Below, one piece after another: positions 54,515 through 63,973 of a stretch of 64,000 nt of DNA. A model generated the notes under the pieces. It saw only the letters and a program-made list of their open reading frames with translations, made no database searches and had not been told where the DNA came from. The translations under genes were made by a program, and so were the position numbers. The stretch comes from Verrucomicrobiia bacterium (lineage in GTDB: Bacteria; Verrucomicrobiota; Verrucomicrobiia; Opitutales; Cerasicoccaceae), in contig JAUIAM010000015.1 in assembly GCA_030425485.1 (NCBI GenBank), positions 1-64,000 of the forward strand. Reading direction: 5' to 3'. Every line of letters begins with the position of its first letter. The first letter of the stretch is position 1.

Positions 54515-55364
54515 CGTCGTGCATGCCGGTAGTGACGGCGGAGGCTTTTTCAGCACTGCGCAGGGTCAATGGCCAGAGCGAGAGCAGGGCGGCAATAAAC
54601 AAAATCACGCAGGCCCGGGCGAAGGGAGAAGCAATGAGCTTGTGGGTGTTGCGCAGGTAAAGCAGAATGCCATAGGCAGCCCAGACGGCTACTGCTACGA
54701 GGAGCTTGAGCAGGCCAACCGTGCCCGGCGTGGCCAGCCAGTTCAGAAAGCCGATGCACACGGCCACGGTGAGCACGCTGACGCCAAATACGATGAGTTT
54801 GCTGTTGATGTCCTCAAGCTGCCGGATGGCCGGGAGCAGGTTAAAGAGCTTGCCCGATTTACGCTGCGTCAGTCCGTAATTCTGGATCAGATACATGATC
54901 GAGGTGATGGCCAGCACGCCGAAGACCCCGTAGCTGAAGATAGCCAGCGCGGCATGAAAGCCCACCCAGGGACTGCCGCTGGTGACGCCTTGCCTCACGG
55001 TATAGTCCCAGTCCGGATTGGTCAGCGAGAGCACGCAGAGCAGCATGCTCAGGCCCGCGCTGAACACATTGAGCAGGTTCAGCTTGAATACCTGCCGCAG
55101 GACGAGGTTGATGCCGACCGCGCACCAGGCCATGACTTGCAGGATTTCGAAGGGATTGGTTAGGGGAAAGGCGTGCTCCTCGATGCCGCGAAAGTACAGC
55201 CCCAGGCTTTGAAAAATAAATCCGCCCATCAGGAGCGTCATGAAAATCGAGCGCAGCAGGCGCTTTTCGCTGCTGAGGGAGACGAGCGCGAAAAAGAAGG
55301 CCATCGTGTAGAGCACGGAGCCTATCCAGAAGAGGGCGCGGTCACTGTAAATATCAGGCGGCAT
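54501..55364 (-). CDS. CcsA/HemX-like cytochrome c assembly membrane protein
   Basis: A 287-residue polytopic protein with about eight hydrophobic segments. The family core is PLTNPFEILQVMAWCAVGIN, WVGFHAALAIFSYGVFGVLA and MYLIQNYGLTQRKSG. The tryptophan-rich WWD-type loop is not complete as in CcsA proper, which suggests the HemX group that lies next to hemA in many bacteria. It may deliver heme to cytochromes or stabilise HemA. The overlap with hemA points to one transcript. Confidence 0.75.
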   Translation of the reverse strand: MPPDIYSDRALFWIGSVLYTMAFFFALVSLSSEKRLLRSIFMTLLMGGFIFQSLGLYFRGIEEHAFPLTNPFEILQVMAWCAVGINLVLRQVFKLNLLNVFSAGLSMLLCVLSLTNPDWDYTVRQGVTSGSPWVGFHAALAIFSYGVFGVLAITSIMYLIQNYGLTQRKSGKLFNLLPAIRQLEDINSKLIVFGVSVLTVAVCIGFLNWLATPGTVGLLKLLVAVAVWAAYGILLYLRNTHKLIASPFARACVILFIAALLSLWPLTLRSAEKASAVTTGMHDDAQP

Positions 55365-55459
55365 AAATAAAGATTGGCTAACACGCTACAGGGTTTTCAG
55401 GCGGCTTTGCAACGCCGGATGAGGTCCGCTATAAGAGGTTCGGTAGCGGGTGAGCTGGC

Positions 55460-56485
55460 CTAGCTCACCGTTTCAAGCCACTTGTCCACGCGCCCGGAAA
55501 GCATCTTGATAAAGGCAGGGTGGTCGTTCAAGCAGGGGATTTGGACAAAGTCCTCGCCGCCGGCCTTGAGAAACTCCTCTTTGCCCTCCATGGAAATTTC
55601 CTCCAGCGTTTCCAGGCAGTCGGCCACGAAGGCGGGGCAGAGAACGCGCAAGCGCTTGATGCCCTTTTTCGGAAACTCCTCCAGCATCTTGTCCGTGTAG
55701 GGTGTCAGCCACGGGTCGCGCCCGAGCCGGGACTGGAAGGAGACAAAGGTCTTCTCCTCGGGGATGCCGAGCGCGGCCGTGAGGGCCCGTGTGGTGGCAA
55801 AGCACTGGTGACGGTAGCAGGTGGCGTGCGCGGGGTGGCAGGTAGCGCAGCAGTCCGGCACCGTCAGGCAGTGGGCGTGCGAGGGGTCCGACTTGCGCAG
55901 GTGGCGCTCCGGTATGCCGTGGTAGGAAAACAGCAGCATGTCGAAGTCGTCCTCCAGGTAGGGGCGAGCCTTTTCCGCCATGGCGGAGATGTAGTCCTCG
56001 TCTTGGTAAAAGGGCTGCAAAATGCTGGTTTTGACCTGCCAGTTCTGGGCGGCGATTTCCTCCGTCACGCGCACGAGCACCGTCTCGTAACTGCTCATGG
56101 CATAGTGCGGGTACAGCGGCAGGATAAAGAGGTCCGTCACCCCGGCTTTGCGCAGGCGGGTGATGGCAGCCTCAATCGAGGGTGTGCCGTAGCGCATGGC
56201 CAGCTCGACGGGGAAGTCCCGCCCTTCGGACAGGAGCTCGCGCTGCTGCATGCTCGTCACGATGAGCGGCGAGCCCTCATCCGTCCACACCCGGGCATAG
56301 GCCGCCGCGGATTGCTTCGGTCTTGTAGGCAGGATGAGCCCGCGCACGACGAAGTTGCGGATGGGGGCGGGGGCATCAATCACGCGCTCGTCCAATAGGA
56401 ATTCTTTTAGATACTTGCGCACGTCCGAGACCGAGGTCGAGTCCGGCGAGCCGAGGTTGAGCAACAATACGGCGGGTTTGGCCAT
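55460..56485 (-). CDS. hemH: Ferrochelatase
   Basis: A 341-residue ferrochelatase that inserts Fe2+ into protoporphyrin IX. The family features are [20 protein letters not shown] at the N-terminus, [20 protein letters not shown] with the metal-side His, and [20 protein letters not shown]. Between them is a cysteine-rich stretch ([20 protein letters not shown]) found in several bacterial HemH proteins. The cluster position is between the CcsA-like gene and the hicBA pair. Confidence 0.93.
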   Translation of the reverse strand: MAKPAVLLLNLGSPDSTSVSDVRKYLKEFLLDERVIDAPAPIRNFVVRGLILPTRPKQSAAAYARVWTDEGSPLIVTSMQQRELLSEGRDFPVELAMRYGTPSIEAAITRLRKAGVTDLFILPLYPHYAMSSYETVLVRVTEEIAAQNWQVKTSILQPFYQDEDYISAMAEKARPYLEDDFDMLLFSYHGIPERHLRKSDPSHAHCLTVPDCCATCHPAHATCYRHQCFATTRALTAALGIPEEKTFVSFQSRLGRDPWLTPYTDKMLEEFPKKGIKRLRVLCPAFVADCLETLEEISMEGKEEFLKAGGEDFVQIPCLNDHPAFIKMLSGRVDKWLETVS

Positions 56486-56546
56486 AATTATTTAGGTAAC
56501 GGAATCCCCTGCGATTGCAACGGGAGAGAGGGAAAAAGTTCGTCTC

Positions 56547-56762
56547 CTATAAGTCATTTGGCTTCAGTCCGGTATGCTTTGCGATTCGCGCCAGCATGCG
56601 TGGTCCAATTTCAATGCCATTATGGAACGCCCATACGTAGTCTGGCCAACCTTCTCGCTCTAGTATGCGGTGTGAGCCTCCAGTCTCCCGCTTAATTTTC
56701 CAGCCCATCCGTAAGAGTGCCTTCAGCACTTTTTGCGATTTCGTAGAGGGCCACTGGCTCAT
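56547..56762 (-). CDS. hicA: HicA-like mRNA interferase toxin
   Basis: A 71-residue protein with the HicA/YcfA dsRNA-binding-like fold: SQKVLKALLRMGWKIKRETG followed by GSHRILEREG with the catalytic-type His, and IGPRMLARIAKHTGLKPNDL at the end. HicA cleaves mRNA. It overlaps hicB by 4 bp (56759-56762), which couples their translation. The pair sits inside the heme operon between hemH and hemG. Confidence 0.85.
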   Translation of the reverse strand: MSQWPSTKSQKVLKALLRMGWKIKRETGGSHRILEREGWPDYVWAFHNGIEIGPRMLARIAKHTGLKPNDL

Positions 56763-56962
56763 GCCGCTACAATCGAAAACACACCCTTCAGCTCGGGTAC
56801 GTTCTCACCATGCTCAAGTCGATCGGCTATCACACGCAGGGCGAGGGCTTCGGCTTTGGCCACTGCCTGAGCCTCAGTCTCTCCGTAGGCGAGCACGCCG
56901 GGTATCTCGGCAATCTCTGCTACCCAGCGTCCGTCCTCCTCGCGTTCAACTTCGAGTTTCAT
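56759..56962 (-). CDS. hicB: HicB-like antitoxin
   Basis: A 67-residue protein with a HicB-like partial RNase-H fold (EREEDGRWVAEIAEIPGVLA, then YGETEAQAVAKAEALALRVI). It lacks the DNA-binding domain present in longer HicB antitoxins, so autoregulation by this protein alone is unlikely. It is transcribed first in the pair, 43 bp after hemG. Antitoxin first then toxin is the reverse of many hicAB loci. Confidence 0.8.
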   Translation of the reverse strand: MKLEVEREEDGRWVAEIAEIPGVLAYGETEAQAVAKAEALALRVIADRLEHGENVPELKGVFSIVAA

Positions 56963-57005
56963 GGATGCGATTATCTGTGGTGCTTAGCGTGTCGTCAATG
57001 CCAGG

Positions 57006-58367
57006 TTAAGGTTGCTGTTGTGCGGCAATCTCCCGCCCCAACGCGACGCCGTTGCTCAGGCATTGGCCTACGGCGATGCCGCCGCGGTAGTTGCCGCACA
57101 GGTGCAGGCCGGGATGGGTGGCTTCTGCCTTTTTGCACATGGCCATAAAGTCGCCGTGGCCGACCTGGTACTGTGGGATGGCCCGCTCCCAGTGGCTGCG
57201 CTCGCTAAAGACCGGCTCGCCAAAGGCACCGACGATGTCGGCGAGCTCGCCCTTGAGGAGTGCCAGTTGCTCGGCTTCGGGCAGTTGGGCGACGTCGGGC
57301 TGGCGCATACCGCCGAGGAAGGCCGTCAGCAGGACATGATCTTCGGGGGCGCGGTGAGGAAAAAAGGCCGAGGGAAAGAGTACGCCGAGCACGCGACGAT
57401 TTTCCACGCTCGGGACGAGTACGCCGAAGCCGTCCAGCGCGTGCGCGATTTGCTCCCGGCGGTAGCCGAGCGAAAACGAGGTCACGGGCGGGTAGGGAAT
57501 CTCGTGCAGGTCGTAGATGGAATCCAGTACGCTCTGGGGCAGGGGAAGCTTACGCAGGGAAAAGGCCGGAGCGGCCAAGATCAACTCATCGGCAACGTAC
57601 TCCCGCGTCTCCCCGTCGCGCTCCCAAGTCACGGTCCAGCGGTCGCCGTGGGTGATGCTTTTTATGACGCAGTTGCACTCAAGGTCTTGGCCGAGCTGTG
57701 CGGCTAAAGCTTCGATCAGCGTGTGCATGCCGCCTTGGAAGGAGGCCATGACGGGCTTGAAGCTGCCCGCGGGTTTGCTCTTGCCTGCCTTCATCGCGCC
57801 CTTGATGAGCGAGCCGTGCTCACGCTCCAATTTATCCAGTGCGGGAAAGGCGTGCCGGGCCGAGAGTCGCTCGGGATCGCCCGCGTAGATGCCGGAGACG
57901 AAGGGTTCGGCCATCTGGTCGAGCACCTCGCGCCCCAGACGACGCTCGACGAACGCGGCCAGGCTTTCCTCGGCCAGATTACAGGGGCGCTTGATAAACG
58001 GCTCGCGCAGGAGGCGAAACTTGCCGCTACAGGACAAGAGCGGGCTCTTTAAAAACTTACCCGGCCCCATTGGCACGGGCACCATCTCGCCGCCCTTGAG
58101 CAGGTAGCGGTTTTTAGCTGCATCGTTAGGGAGGAGCAACTTGTCGCTCAGCCCCAATTCGCCTAGCAACATGGCCGTGTTGAGGCTGTTGACCATGAGC
58201 GAGTGCGGCCCGCGCTCGACCAGAAAGCCGTCCCGCTGCACGCTTTGGATGGCACCACCGGGGCGGGGGGCTTTTTCCAACACGCGGACGTGCACGCCCG
58301 CCTTTTTCAAGGTCGCGGCTGTGGCCAGCCCGGTAACCCCGGTTCCGATAACGAGTGCGCTTTTCAT
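57006..58367 (-). CDS. hemG: Protoporphyrinogen oxidase (oxygen-dependent, HemY type)
   Basis: A 453-residue FAD enzyme that oxidises protoporphyrinogen IX (or coproporphyrinogen III in some lineages). The FAD loop is ALVIGTGVTGLATAATLKKA with VLEKAPRPGGAIQSVQRDGF; also seen are LVERGPHSLMVNSLNTAMLL and a C-terminal second FAD motif GLHLCGNYRGGIAVGQCL. The type name HemY fits better than the menaquinone enzyme HemG of E. coli. It lies between hemN and the hicBA pair. Confidence 0.9.
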   Translation of the reverse strand: MKSALVIGTGVTGLATAATLKKAGVHVRVLEKAPRPGGAIQSVQRDGFLVERGPHSLMVNSLNTAMLLGELGLSDKLLLPNDAAKNRYLLKGGEMVPVPMGPGKFLKSPLLSCSGKFRLLREPFIKRPCNLAEESLAAFVERRLGREVLDQMAEPFVSGIYAGDPERLSARHAFPALDKLEREHGSLIKGAMKAGKSKPAGSFKPVMASFQGGMHTLIEALAAQLGQDLECNCVIKSITHGDRWTVTWERDGETREYVADELILAAPAFSLRKLPLPQSVLDSIYDLHEIPYPPVTSFSLGYRREQIAHALDGFGVLVPSVENRRVLGVLFPSAFFPHRAPEDHVLLTAFLGGMRQPDVAQLPEAEQLALLKGELADIVGAFGEPVFSERSHWERAIPQYQVGHGDFMAMCKKAEATHPGLHLCGNYRGGIAVGQCLSNGVALGREIAAQQQP

Positions 58368-58381
58368 GCTGCTATCTCTGC

Positions 58382-59743
58382 TTAGACGGTTTTCGAGTAA
58401 CGGTTCTCAGTGGAGGATAGCGTACCGTCGAAGCACATGGCAATGTTGCGGATGAAAAATCTCCCGGTATGCGTAACGCTGATAAAACCCCCTTCTCGCG
58501 TTAATAGTCCGTCGGCTTGCATCTCCACCAGGGCAGCCAGGGCCTCGGCAAAGTGCTCCTCGAAGTTGATCCCGTACCGCTCCTCGAAGGAGGTGAAATC
58601 CAGGGCGAGGTCGCACATGAGGCGCGTGATGACCTCGCGGCGCAGCTTGTCCTCATCACTGAGGAGGTAACCGCGAGCGAGTGGGAGCTTACCCGCGGCC
58701 ACGGTCTCTTGGTAGGTCTTGAGGTCTTTGATGTTCTGGCGGTAGCTACCGGTGGTTTGTGAGATTGAGGACAGGCCGAGGCCGACAATGTCGAGTCCGG
58801 CGCGGGTGCTGTAGCCCTGGAAATTACGCTGCAAGGTACCCGCACGCTGGGCCACGGCCAGCTCGTCGTCCTGCCGGGAAAAGTGGTCCATGCCGATGTA
58901 AACGTAGCCTGCATCGGACAGGGTTTCGACGATGAGCCGCAGCAGGGCAAGCTTGGTCTCGGGCGCGGGCAGGCCCGCGCGTTCGAGCATTTTCTGGGCG
59001 GGCTTCATCCACGGCACATGGGCGTAGTTAAAGATGGCGAAGCGGTCCGGGTTGATCGAGAGCACCTCGTCGAGCGTTTCGCTAAAACTCTCCGGGGTCT
59101 GCTTGGGCAGGCCGTAAATGAGGTCGAGGTTGAGCGAGGTAAAGCCCGCCTCGCGCAGCATGCGCGCGCAGTCGTGGTTAAGCTCCGTGGGCTGGATGCG
59201 GTGGATGGCTTCCTGCACGTCGGGGTTGCAGTCCTGCACACCAAAGGAGGCCCGGCGTACGCCCATGCGGGCAAAGGCCTCGACATGTTCACGGGTGAGA
59301 CGGCGCGGGTCCAGCTCCACGCTACACTCGGCCTCCAGCTCAAAGTCAAAGTTGTCGCTCAATAGCTGGCCCACGCGGTCGAGTTGTGCCGGAGTGAGAA
59401 AGTTCGGGGTGCCGCCGCCGAAGTGCAGTTGGGCCACTTTGCGGTCTGGCTTGAGCAGGGGCTTGAGGAGAGCGATCTCCTGCTCCAGCGCGTCGAGGTA
59501 GGTGTCGGCCCGGCTGCGTTCGGTCGTGGTAATGGTCTGGCACCCGCAGAACCAGCAGAGGGTTTCGCAGAAAGGCAGGTGCAGGTAAAGTGAGAGTGGG
59601 CCGCTGTCGGAACTGACTTCGTCCCAAAGTGCGTCAGCGGATACCTCTTCGGAAAAATGCGTGGCGGGCGGGTAGGAGGTATAGCGCGGCCCGGGTCGGT
59701 TGTACTTGGCGATCAGGGCGTCGTCGGGAAAAGGTGCGTTCAT
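58382..59743 (-). CDS. hemN: Oxygen-independent coproporphyrinogen III oxidase
   Basis: A 453-residue radical-SAM protein. The Fe-S ligands are in FCETLCWFCGCQT (Cys 59, 63, 66, 68, the CxxxCxxCxC form of true HemN). Other landmarks are GGGTPNFLTPAQLDRVG, NLDLIYGLPKQTPESF and DHFSRQDDELAVAQRAGTLQ. It makes protoporphyrinogen IX without O2. It overlaps hemE by 4 bp (ATGA at 59740-59743). The presence of hemF as well gives an aerobic alternative. Confidence 0.94.
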   Translation of the reverse strand: MNAPFPDDALIAKYNRPGPRYTSYPPATHFSEEVSADALWDEVSSDSGPLSLYLHLPFCETLCWFCGCQTITTTERSRADTYLDALEQEIALLKPLLKPDRKVAQLHFGGGTPNFLTPAQLDRVGQLLSDNFDFELEAECSVELDPRRLTREHVEAFARMGVRRASFGVQDCNPDVQEAIHRIQPTELNHDCARMLREAGFTSLNLDLIYGLPKQTPESFSETLDEVLSINPDRFAIFNYAHVPWMKPAQKMLERAGLPAPETKLALLRLIVETLSDAGYVYIGMDHFSRQDDELAVAQRAGTLQRNFQGYSTRAGLDIVGLGLSSISQTTGSYRQNIKDLKTYQETVAAGKLPLARGYLLSDEDKLRREVITRLMCDLALDFTSFEERYGINFEEHFAEALAALVEMQADGLLTREGGFISVTHTGRFFIRNIAMCFDGTLSSTENRYSKTV

Positions 59744-60771
59744 TGGAATTGTCGTACCGTATCGACCAGCGCGGCCACGTTTTCAAGTTTTGCCGTGGGG
59801 TGGATGCCGTGGCCGAGGTTAAAGATGTAGCCGGGCTGTCCGCGCATGGATTCAAGGATGCGGCGGGTTTGCATGACGGTGTTGTGGACGTCGCCATCGA
59901 GCACGGAGGGGTCGAGGTTGCCCTGCAGCGCGATCGGCGTGTCCAGGCCCTCGCGGTAGCTGGCCAGCTCTACGCTCCAGTCCAGGCTGAGTACGCGCGC
60001 TCCGCTGGAGACGAGCTCCCGGCGACACCCGGCCTTGCCCTTGGCGTAGAGAATGATGGGAAAATCTTCGGGCAGTGCGTCAATGATCTGGTGTATCCAT
60101 TTTATGGATACATCGGCGTAGCTCCCGGAGACCAATGCTGCCCAGCTGTCGAAAATCTGGATGGCGTCGGCTCCGGCGGCGATCTGCATTTTAAAATAGG
60201 CGACGAGTGCGGCAGTCAGCTTTTCCATGAGTTCGCCAAAGAGCACGGGCTCGCGGCGGACGAACTCCAGGTAGCGGGGGAAGCCGTCCGCGCTTCCGCC
60301 CTCGACCATGTACGCGCCGAGCGTCCAGGGTGAGCCGCCAAAGCCGAGCAGTGCCGTTCTGTCCTTGAGCTCATGGCGGGTCATGCGGAGGGCTTCACCG
60401 ACATAGGCCAGCCGCTCGGTGATGGCGTCGGTTTCGAGCGCACGGATCTGTGCGGCGCTTTCCAGCGGGTAGTCCATGCCGATGCCGCCTTGTTCGCGGA
60501 AGTGGTAGGGCTGCCCCATGGCCTCGGGGATGACGAGGATGTCGGAGAAAATGATGGCCGCGTCAAAGCCATAGCGCGTGATGGGTTGCAGCGTGACTTC
60601 GGTGGCTAGCTCAGGCGTCTTGGCCAGGGTGAGGAAGTCGTGCTTGGCCTTGAGTGCGCGGTACTCGGGCAGGTAGCGGCCCGCCTGGCGCATGAGCCAC
60701 ATGGGCGGGCGGTCGAGCACCTCGCCGTTGACGGCGGCCAGGAAGCGTTCTCGGGAAGTCATATCAGTCAT
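59740..60771 (-). CDS. hemE: Uroporphyrinogen decarboxylase
   Basis: A 343-residue protein that removes four carboxyls from uroporphyrinogen III. It has the N-terminal signature PPMWLMRQAGRYLPEYRALK, DAAIIFSDILVIPEAMGQPY, LLGFGGSPWTLGAYMVEGGS and the C-terminal YIFNLGHGIHPTAKLENV. A GTATC-N9-GATAC palindrome lies inside at 60092-60112. Order hemF, hemE, hemN, hemG follows the pathway's last steps almost exactly. Confidence 0.94.
   Translation of the reverse strand: MTDMTSRERFLAAVNGEVLDRPPMWLMRQAGRYLPEYRALKAKHDFLTLAKTPELATEVTLQPITRYGFDAAIIFSDILVIPEAMGQPYHFREQGGIGMDYPLESAAQIRALETDAITERLAYVGEALRMTRHELKDRTALLGFGGSPWTLGAYMVEGGSADGFPRYLEFVRREPVLFGELMEKLTAALVAYFKMQIAAGADAIQIFDSWAALVSGSYADVSIKWIHQIIDALPEDFPIILYAKGKAGCRRELVSSGARVLSLDWSVELASYREGLDTPIALQGNLDPSVLDGDVHNTVMQTRRILESMRGQPGYIFNLGHGIHPTAKLENVAALVDTVRQFQ
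60092..60112. promoter_or_regulatory. TGTATCCA-N5-TGGATACA palindrome inside hemE
   Basis: The best copy of the motif: 8-bp perfect arms TGTATCCA (60092-60099) and TGGATACA (60105-60112) with spacer TTTTA. It lies within coding sequence. Confidence 0.55.
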
Positions 60772-60784
60772 GAAAAAACAGTTG

Positions 60785-61702
60785 TTAGTCGGCCAGCCAG
60801 TCGCACGGAGGCAGGTAGTTGGCCAGCAGGTCGGCCTCGGGGGTGCCGGGCTCGGGCAGCGCGTGGTAGTCCCAGCGGGTCAGTGGGGGCAGAGACATGA
60901 GAATGGACTCTGTCCTCCCGCCCGACTGCAGCCCGAAGAGTGTGCCGCGGTCGTAGACGAGGTTAAACTCCACGTAGCGGCCCCGGCGCTGGAGTTGCCA
61001 CTGACGTTCGCGCTCGCCGTAGGGGGTATTCTTTCGGCGGTCGAGGATGAGCGGATAAGTGCTGAGGTAGGCCTCGGCCACGCTCTGGGTGAAGGCGAAA
61101 CTCTGGTCGAAGCCGCCCTCGTTGTAATCATCGAAAAAGAGGCCGCCGATGCCGCGCGGCTCCGCCCGGTGTTTGAGGTAAAAGTACTCGTCGCACCAGT
61201 GCTTGAAACGCGGGTAGTGGTCGGCCCCGAATGGCGCGCAGGCGTCGTGGGCGGCTTGATGCCACTGGCGGCAGTCTTCTTCGAAACCGTAGTAGGGCGT
61301 CAGGTCGAGCCCGCCACCGAACCACCAGATGGGGTGCTCGCCCTTGGCCCCGGCGCAGAAGAAGCGCACGTTCATATGTGAAGTGGGGGCGTAGGGGTTG
61401 GTCGGGTGCATGACGACGGATACACCCATGGCGCGGAAGGGTTTCCCCGCCAGCTCGGGGCGTCGCGCACTGGCACTGGGGGGGAGTTTTGCGCCCTGCA
61501 CGTCGGAGAAGTTCACGCCGCCTTTTTCCAGTGCTGGCCCGTCAGCCAGGACGCGGGTGATGCCGCCGCCGCCTTCAGCCCGATCCCATTGTTCGGTGAG
61601 AAAACCCGCACCGCCATCGACTTTTTCCAAGGCAGCACAAAGCCGGGCCTGAAAGTCCAGTAGCCAGGTTTTTACGGTCTCAGGGTCGGGGGCGTTGTTC
61701 AC
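60785..61702 (-). CDS. hemF: Oxygen-dependent coproporphyrinogen III oxidase
   Basis: A 305-residue HemF. Landmarks are [20 protein letters not shown] with the active His, [20 protein letters not shown], and the dimer-side [20 protein letters not shown], and [18 protein letters not shown] near the end. It decarboxylates coproporphyrinogen III using O2. It precedes hemE by 13 bp on the same strand, so is presumably the first or second gene of the operon. Confidence 0.95.
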   Translation of the reverse strand: MNNAPDPETVKTWLLDFQARLCAALEKVDGGAGFLTEQWDRAEGGGGITRVLADGPALEKGGVNFSDVQGAKLPPSASARRPELAGKPFRAMGVSVVMHPTNPYAPTSHMNVRFFCAGAKGEHPIWWFGGGLDLTPYYGFEEDCRQWHQAAHDACAPFGADHYPRFKHWCDEYFYLKHRAEPRGIGGLFFDDYNEGGFDQSFAFTQSVAEAYLSTYPLILDRRKNTPYGERERQWQLQRRGRYVEFNLVYDRGTLFGLQSGGRTESILMSLPPLTRWDYHALPEPGTPEADLLANYLPPCDWLAD

Positions 61703-61786
61703 AAAAAATGAGGCAAGCCCTTGTCTCCGGGCGTGGCAACGTTTATATGATAGCGTCGCGTGGGCATGTCAGCGTTCTGCACCGCC

Positions 61787-62047
61787 TCAGGGCTGGAAGG
61801 TGCCCACGACGTGTGCGCTTTCCCACAGGAACCAGAGCAGGCCCAGGACCAGGGGGACGCCCACCAGCCACCGGGTCCAGCGCAGGCGTAACTTGGGCGG
61901 GTCGTATTTGCCGAAGCGTTCGCGGTCGAACACGCTGTGCTTGAAACGCTTGAACGAGCGCGGGGCGCGCTTCTTGCCGTGCAGGCGGTGCTGGGCCGCC
62001 CGTTGTTGGCGGTAGTGGTAGAGCCAGCGATAAAAACGACCTATCAT
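61787..62047 (-). CDS. Small single-span membrane protein, unknown
   Basis: An 86-residue protein rich in Arg and Lys (GRFYRWLYHYRQQRAAQHRL, GKKRAPRSFKRFKHSVFDR) with one C-terminal hydrophobic helix (RWLVGVPLVLGLLWFLWESA). It precedes hemF by 84 bp in the same direction and could be the first gene of the heme transcript. No family is recognised; the very basic cytoplasmic part might bind nucleic acid or lipid. Confidence 0.6.
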   Translation of the reverse strand: MIGRFYRWLYHYRQQRAAQHRLHGKKRAPRSFKRFKHSVFDRERFGKYDPPKLRLRWTRWLVGVPLVLGLLWFLWESAHVVGTFQP

Positions 62048-62192
62048 ACGTGAACATAGAACTTAGTCACAGAGTCTGGCTTTGCAAAGTCGATTTCTCA
62101 AAATGATGGGCCAAATCTCTCCGTGGGGCAGGACTATGCGGCCCTGTCTATTCGCTTGCAACCCACCGCGGCCTGCATTGCCATATGCGCCT

Positions 62193-62972
62193 ATGACGAA
62201 GATCACGACCAAGGCCATCCGCCAGCTCAAGGGCAAGCGCCCCGTCGTCTGCCTGACCGCCTATGACGCCATCACGGCCAAGCTGGCCAGCGACGCCGGG
62301 GTGGACATCATCCTGGTCGGCGATTCCTACGGCACGACACAGCTCGGCTTCGAGACTACGATTCCCGTGACAGTTGAGATGATGCTCCACGCTACCGCTG
62401 CCGTGGTCCGGGCCAAGCCCAACTCCCTCGTCATTGGCGACGTGCCCTTCGCCATCGCCCGCCGCGCCCCGCAGGAGGTGCTGACCGTTTGTGCCCGCTA
62501 CCTGCAAGAGGCGGGAGCGGACGGGGTCAAGCTCGAGGGAGGAGTGGAGATTGCCGACACAATCAAGCTGCTGACCGACTCGGGTATCCCGGTCTTTGGC
62601 CACATCGGCCTGTTACCGCAACAGGTCAACCAGCTCGGCGGCTACCGCAAGTTTGGTAAATCGCAGGCCGAGCAGGACAGTCTTGTGCGCGATGCCCGGG
62701 CCCTCCAGGAAGCGGGCTGTTTTGCCTTTGTCGGTGAGATGATAAACGACGACGCCGCGCGCGCGGTCAGCGACTCGGTGGAGATCCCCCTGGTCGGCAT
62801 CGGCTGCGGTCCGCACTGCGACGGGCAAGTGCTCGTCTCGACCGACATGCTCGGGCTCAACCCCGGCAAGGTGCCGAGCTTCGTCAAGACCTACGCGACT
62901 TTAAAGGACGACATCACCAGGGCCTTTTCCACCTTCGCCGAAGAAGTCCGCGAACGAAAGTTTCCCACATGA
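62193..62972 (+). CDS. panB: 3-methyl-2-oxobutanoate hydroxymethyltransferase
   Basis: About 259 residues from the ATG at 62193, where the family opening KITTKAIRQLKGKRPVVCLT begins; the upstream open part is not conserved. It has VDIILVGDSYGTTQLGFETT, GADGVKLEGGVEI with the substrate Lys, the catalytic-Glu region FVGEMINDDAA and IGIGCGPHCDGQVLVSTDML by pattern. PanB makes ketopantoate for pantothenate. It overlaps gpsA by 4 bp. Confidence 0.93.
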   Translation: MTKITTKAIRQLKGKRPVVCLTAYDAITAKLASDAGVDIILVGDSYGTTQLGFETTIPVTVEMMLHATAAVVRAKPNSLVIGDVPFAIARRAPQEVLTVCARYLQEAGADGVKLEGGVEIADTIKLLTDSGIPVFGHIGLLPQQVNQLGGYRKFGKSQAEQDSLVRDARALQEAGCFAFVGEMINDDAARAVSDSVEIPLVGIGCGPHCDGQVLVSTDMLGLNPGKVPSFVKTYATLKDDITRAFSTFAEEVRERKFPT

Positions 62973-63973
62973 ACATTACCGTCCTCGGAGCGGGTGCCTG
63001 GGGCACCGCTATGGCCATCCACCTGAACCGCATCGGGCACCGCGTGACGCTCTGTTCGCGGCGTTTCGAGCACGCGCTTGAACTGGCCAGTGCGCGGGAA
63101 AATGTGGACTATCTTCCTGGCCACACCTGGGGCCCTGACTTGCAGGTTGGCTGCGAGTTCAAGCCCGCCACGATGGAGGCGGACCTTATCATCCTGGCTT
63201 GCCCCATGAAGGGCCTGCGCAGCTTTTGCGAAACCCTCAAAGCAGACCGCGCATCGGCCTGGCAGGTGAAGATGATTGTGACGCTCTGCAAGGGGGTCGA
63301 GCCGGAGACCCTGTTGACACCCTCGGCCATTGTGGAGGAGCTCCTGCCGGGCATCGCCGTGGGCGCGCTCTCCGGACCGTCCAACGCCGCCGAAGTCGCG
63401 GCGGGTCGTCCGACGGCGGTCGTGTTGGCCAGCGAGGCTGACGAGACCCTGACCACCGAGATGCAGGAGACCTTAAACGGCGGTTCCCTGCGCGTGTACC
63501 GTTCGGCGGACCTGCTCGGGGTTGAGCTGGGCGGTGCGTTGAAGAACCCCTACGCCATCGGCGCAGGGCTCTGCCAAGGGCTCAAACTGGGTGACAATGC
63601 CAAGGCAGCCTACTTGACGCGTTCCCTGCACGAGATGGTCCGCGCGGGTGTCGCGCTTGGTGGACAGGCGGAAACTTTTTACGGGCTGAGTGGCTTCGGC
63701 GATCTCGTGGCGACCAGCACGGGTGAGTGGAGCCGCAACCGTTCCTTTGGCGAGGCCGTGGCCAGCGGCACCGCGATTGACGAATTGCTGGGCAACCGCA
63801 AGACCGTGGTCGAGGGATACGCGGCCCTGGCTGGCTTTCACGCGCTGATTCAAAAGCATGGTGCCGAGACGCCCATCCTGGAGCACCTCTACGCTATCCT
63901 CTACGAAGGGCTGCCGCCCCACGAGGCGGTGGAGTCGCTTTTCGCCCGCGCTCCCAAGCCGGAACGCCATTAG
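62969..63973 (+). CDS. gpsA: Glycerol-3-phosphate dehydrogenase [NAD(P)+]
   Basis: A 334-residue GpsA that makes sn-glycerol 3-phosphate for phospholipids. Features are the N-terminal NAD loop NITVLGAGAWGTAMAIHLNR, VTLCKGVEPETL, ALSGPSNAAEVAAGRPTAVV and the catalytic region GVELGGALKNPYAIGAGLCQ with Lys. Translation is coupled to panB (ATGA overlap). The gene is complete and ends 27 bp before the window edge. Confidence 0.95.
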   Translation: MNITVLGAGAWGTAMAIHLNRIGHRVTLCSRRFEHALELASARENVDYLPGHTWGPDLQVGCEFKPATMEADLIILACPMKGLRSFCETLKADRASAWQVKMIVTLCKGVEPETLLTPSAIVEELLPGIAVGALSGPSNAAEVAAGRPTAVVLASEADETLTTEMQETLNGGSLRVYRSADLLGVELGGALKNPYAIGAGLCQGLKLGDNAKAAYLTRSLHEMVRAGVALGGQAETFYGLSGFGDLVATSTGEWSRNRSFGEAVASGTAIDELLGNRKTVVEGYAALAGFHALIQKHGAETPILEHLYAILYEGLPPHEAVESLFARAPKPERH

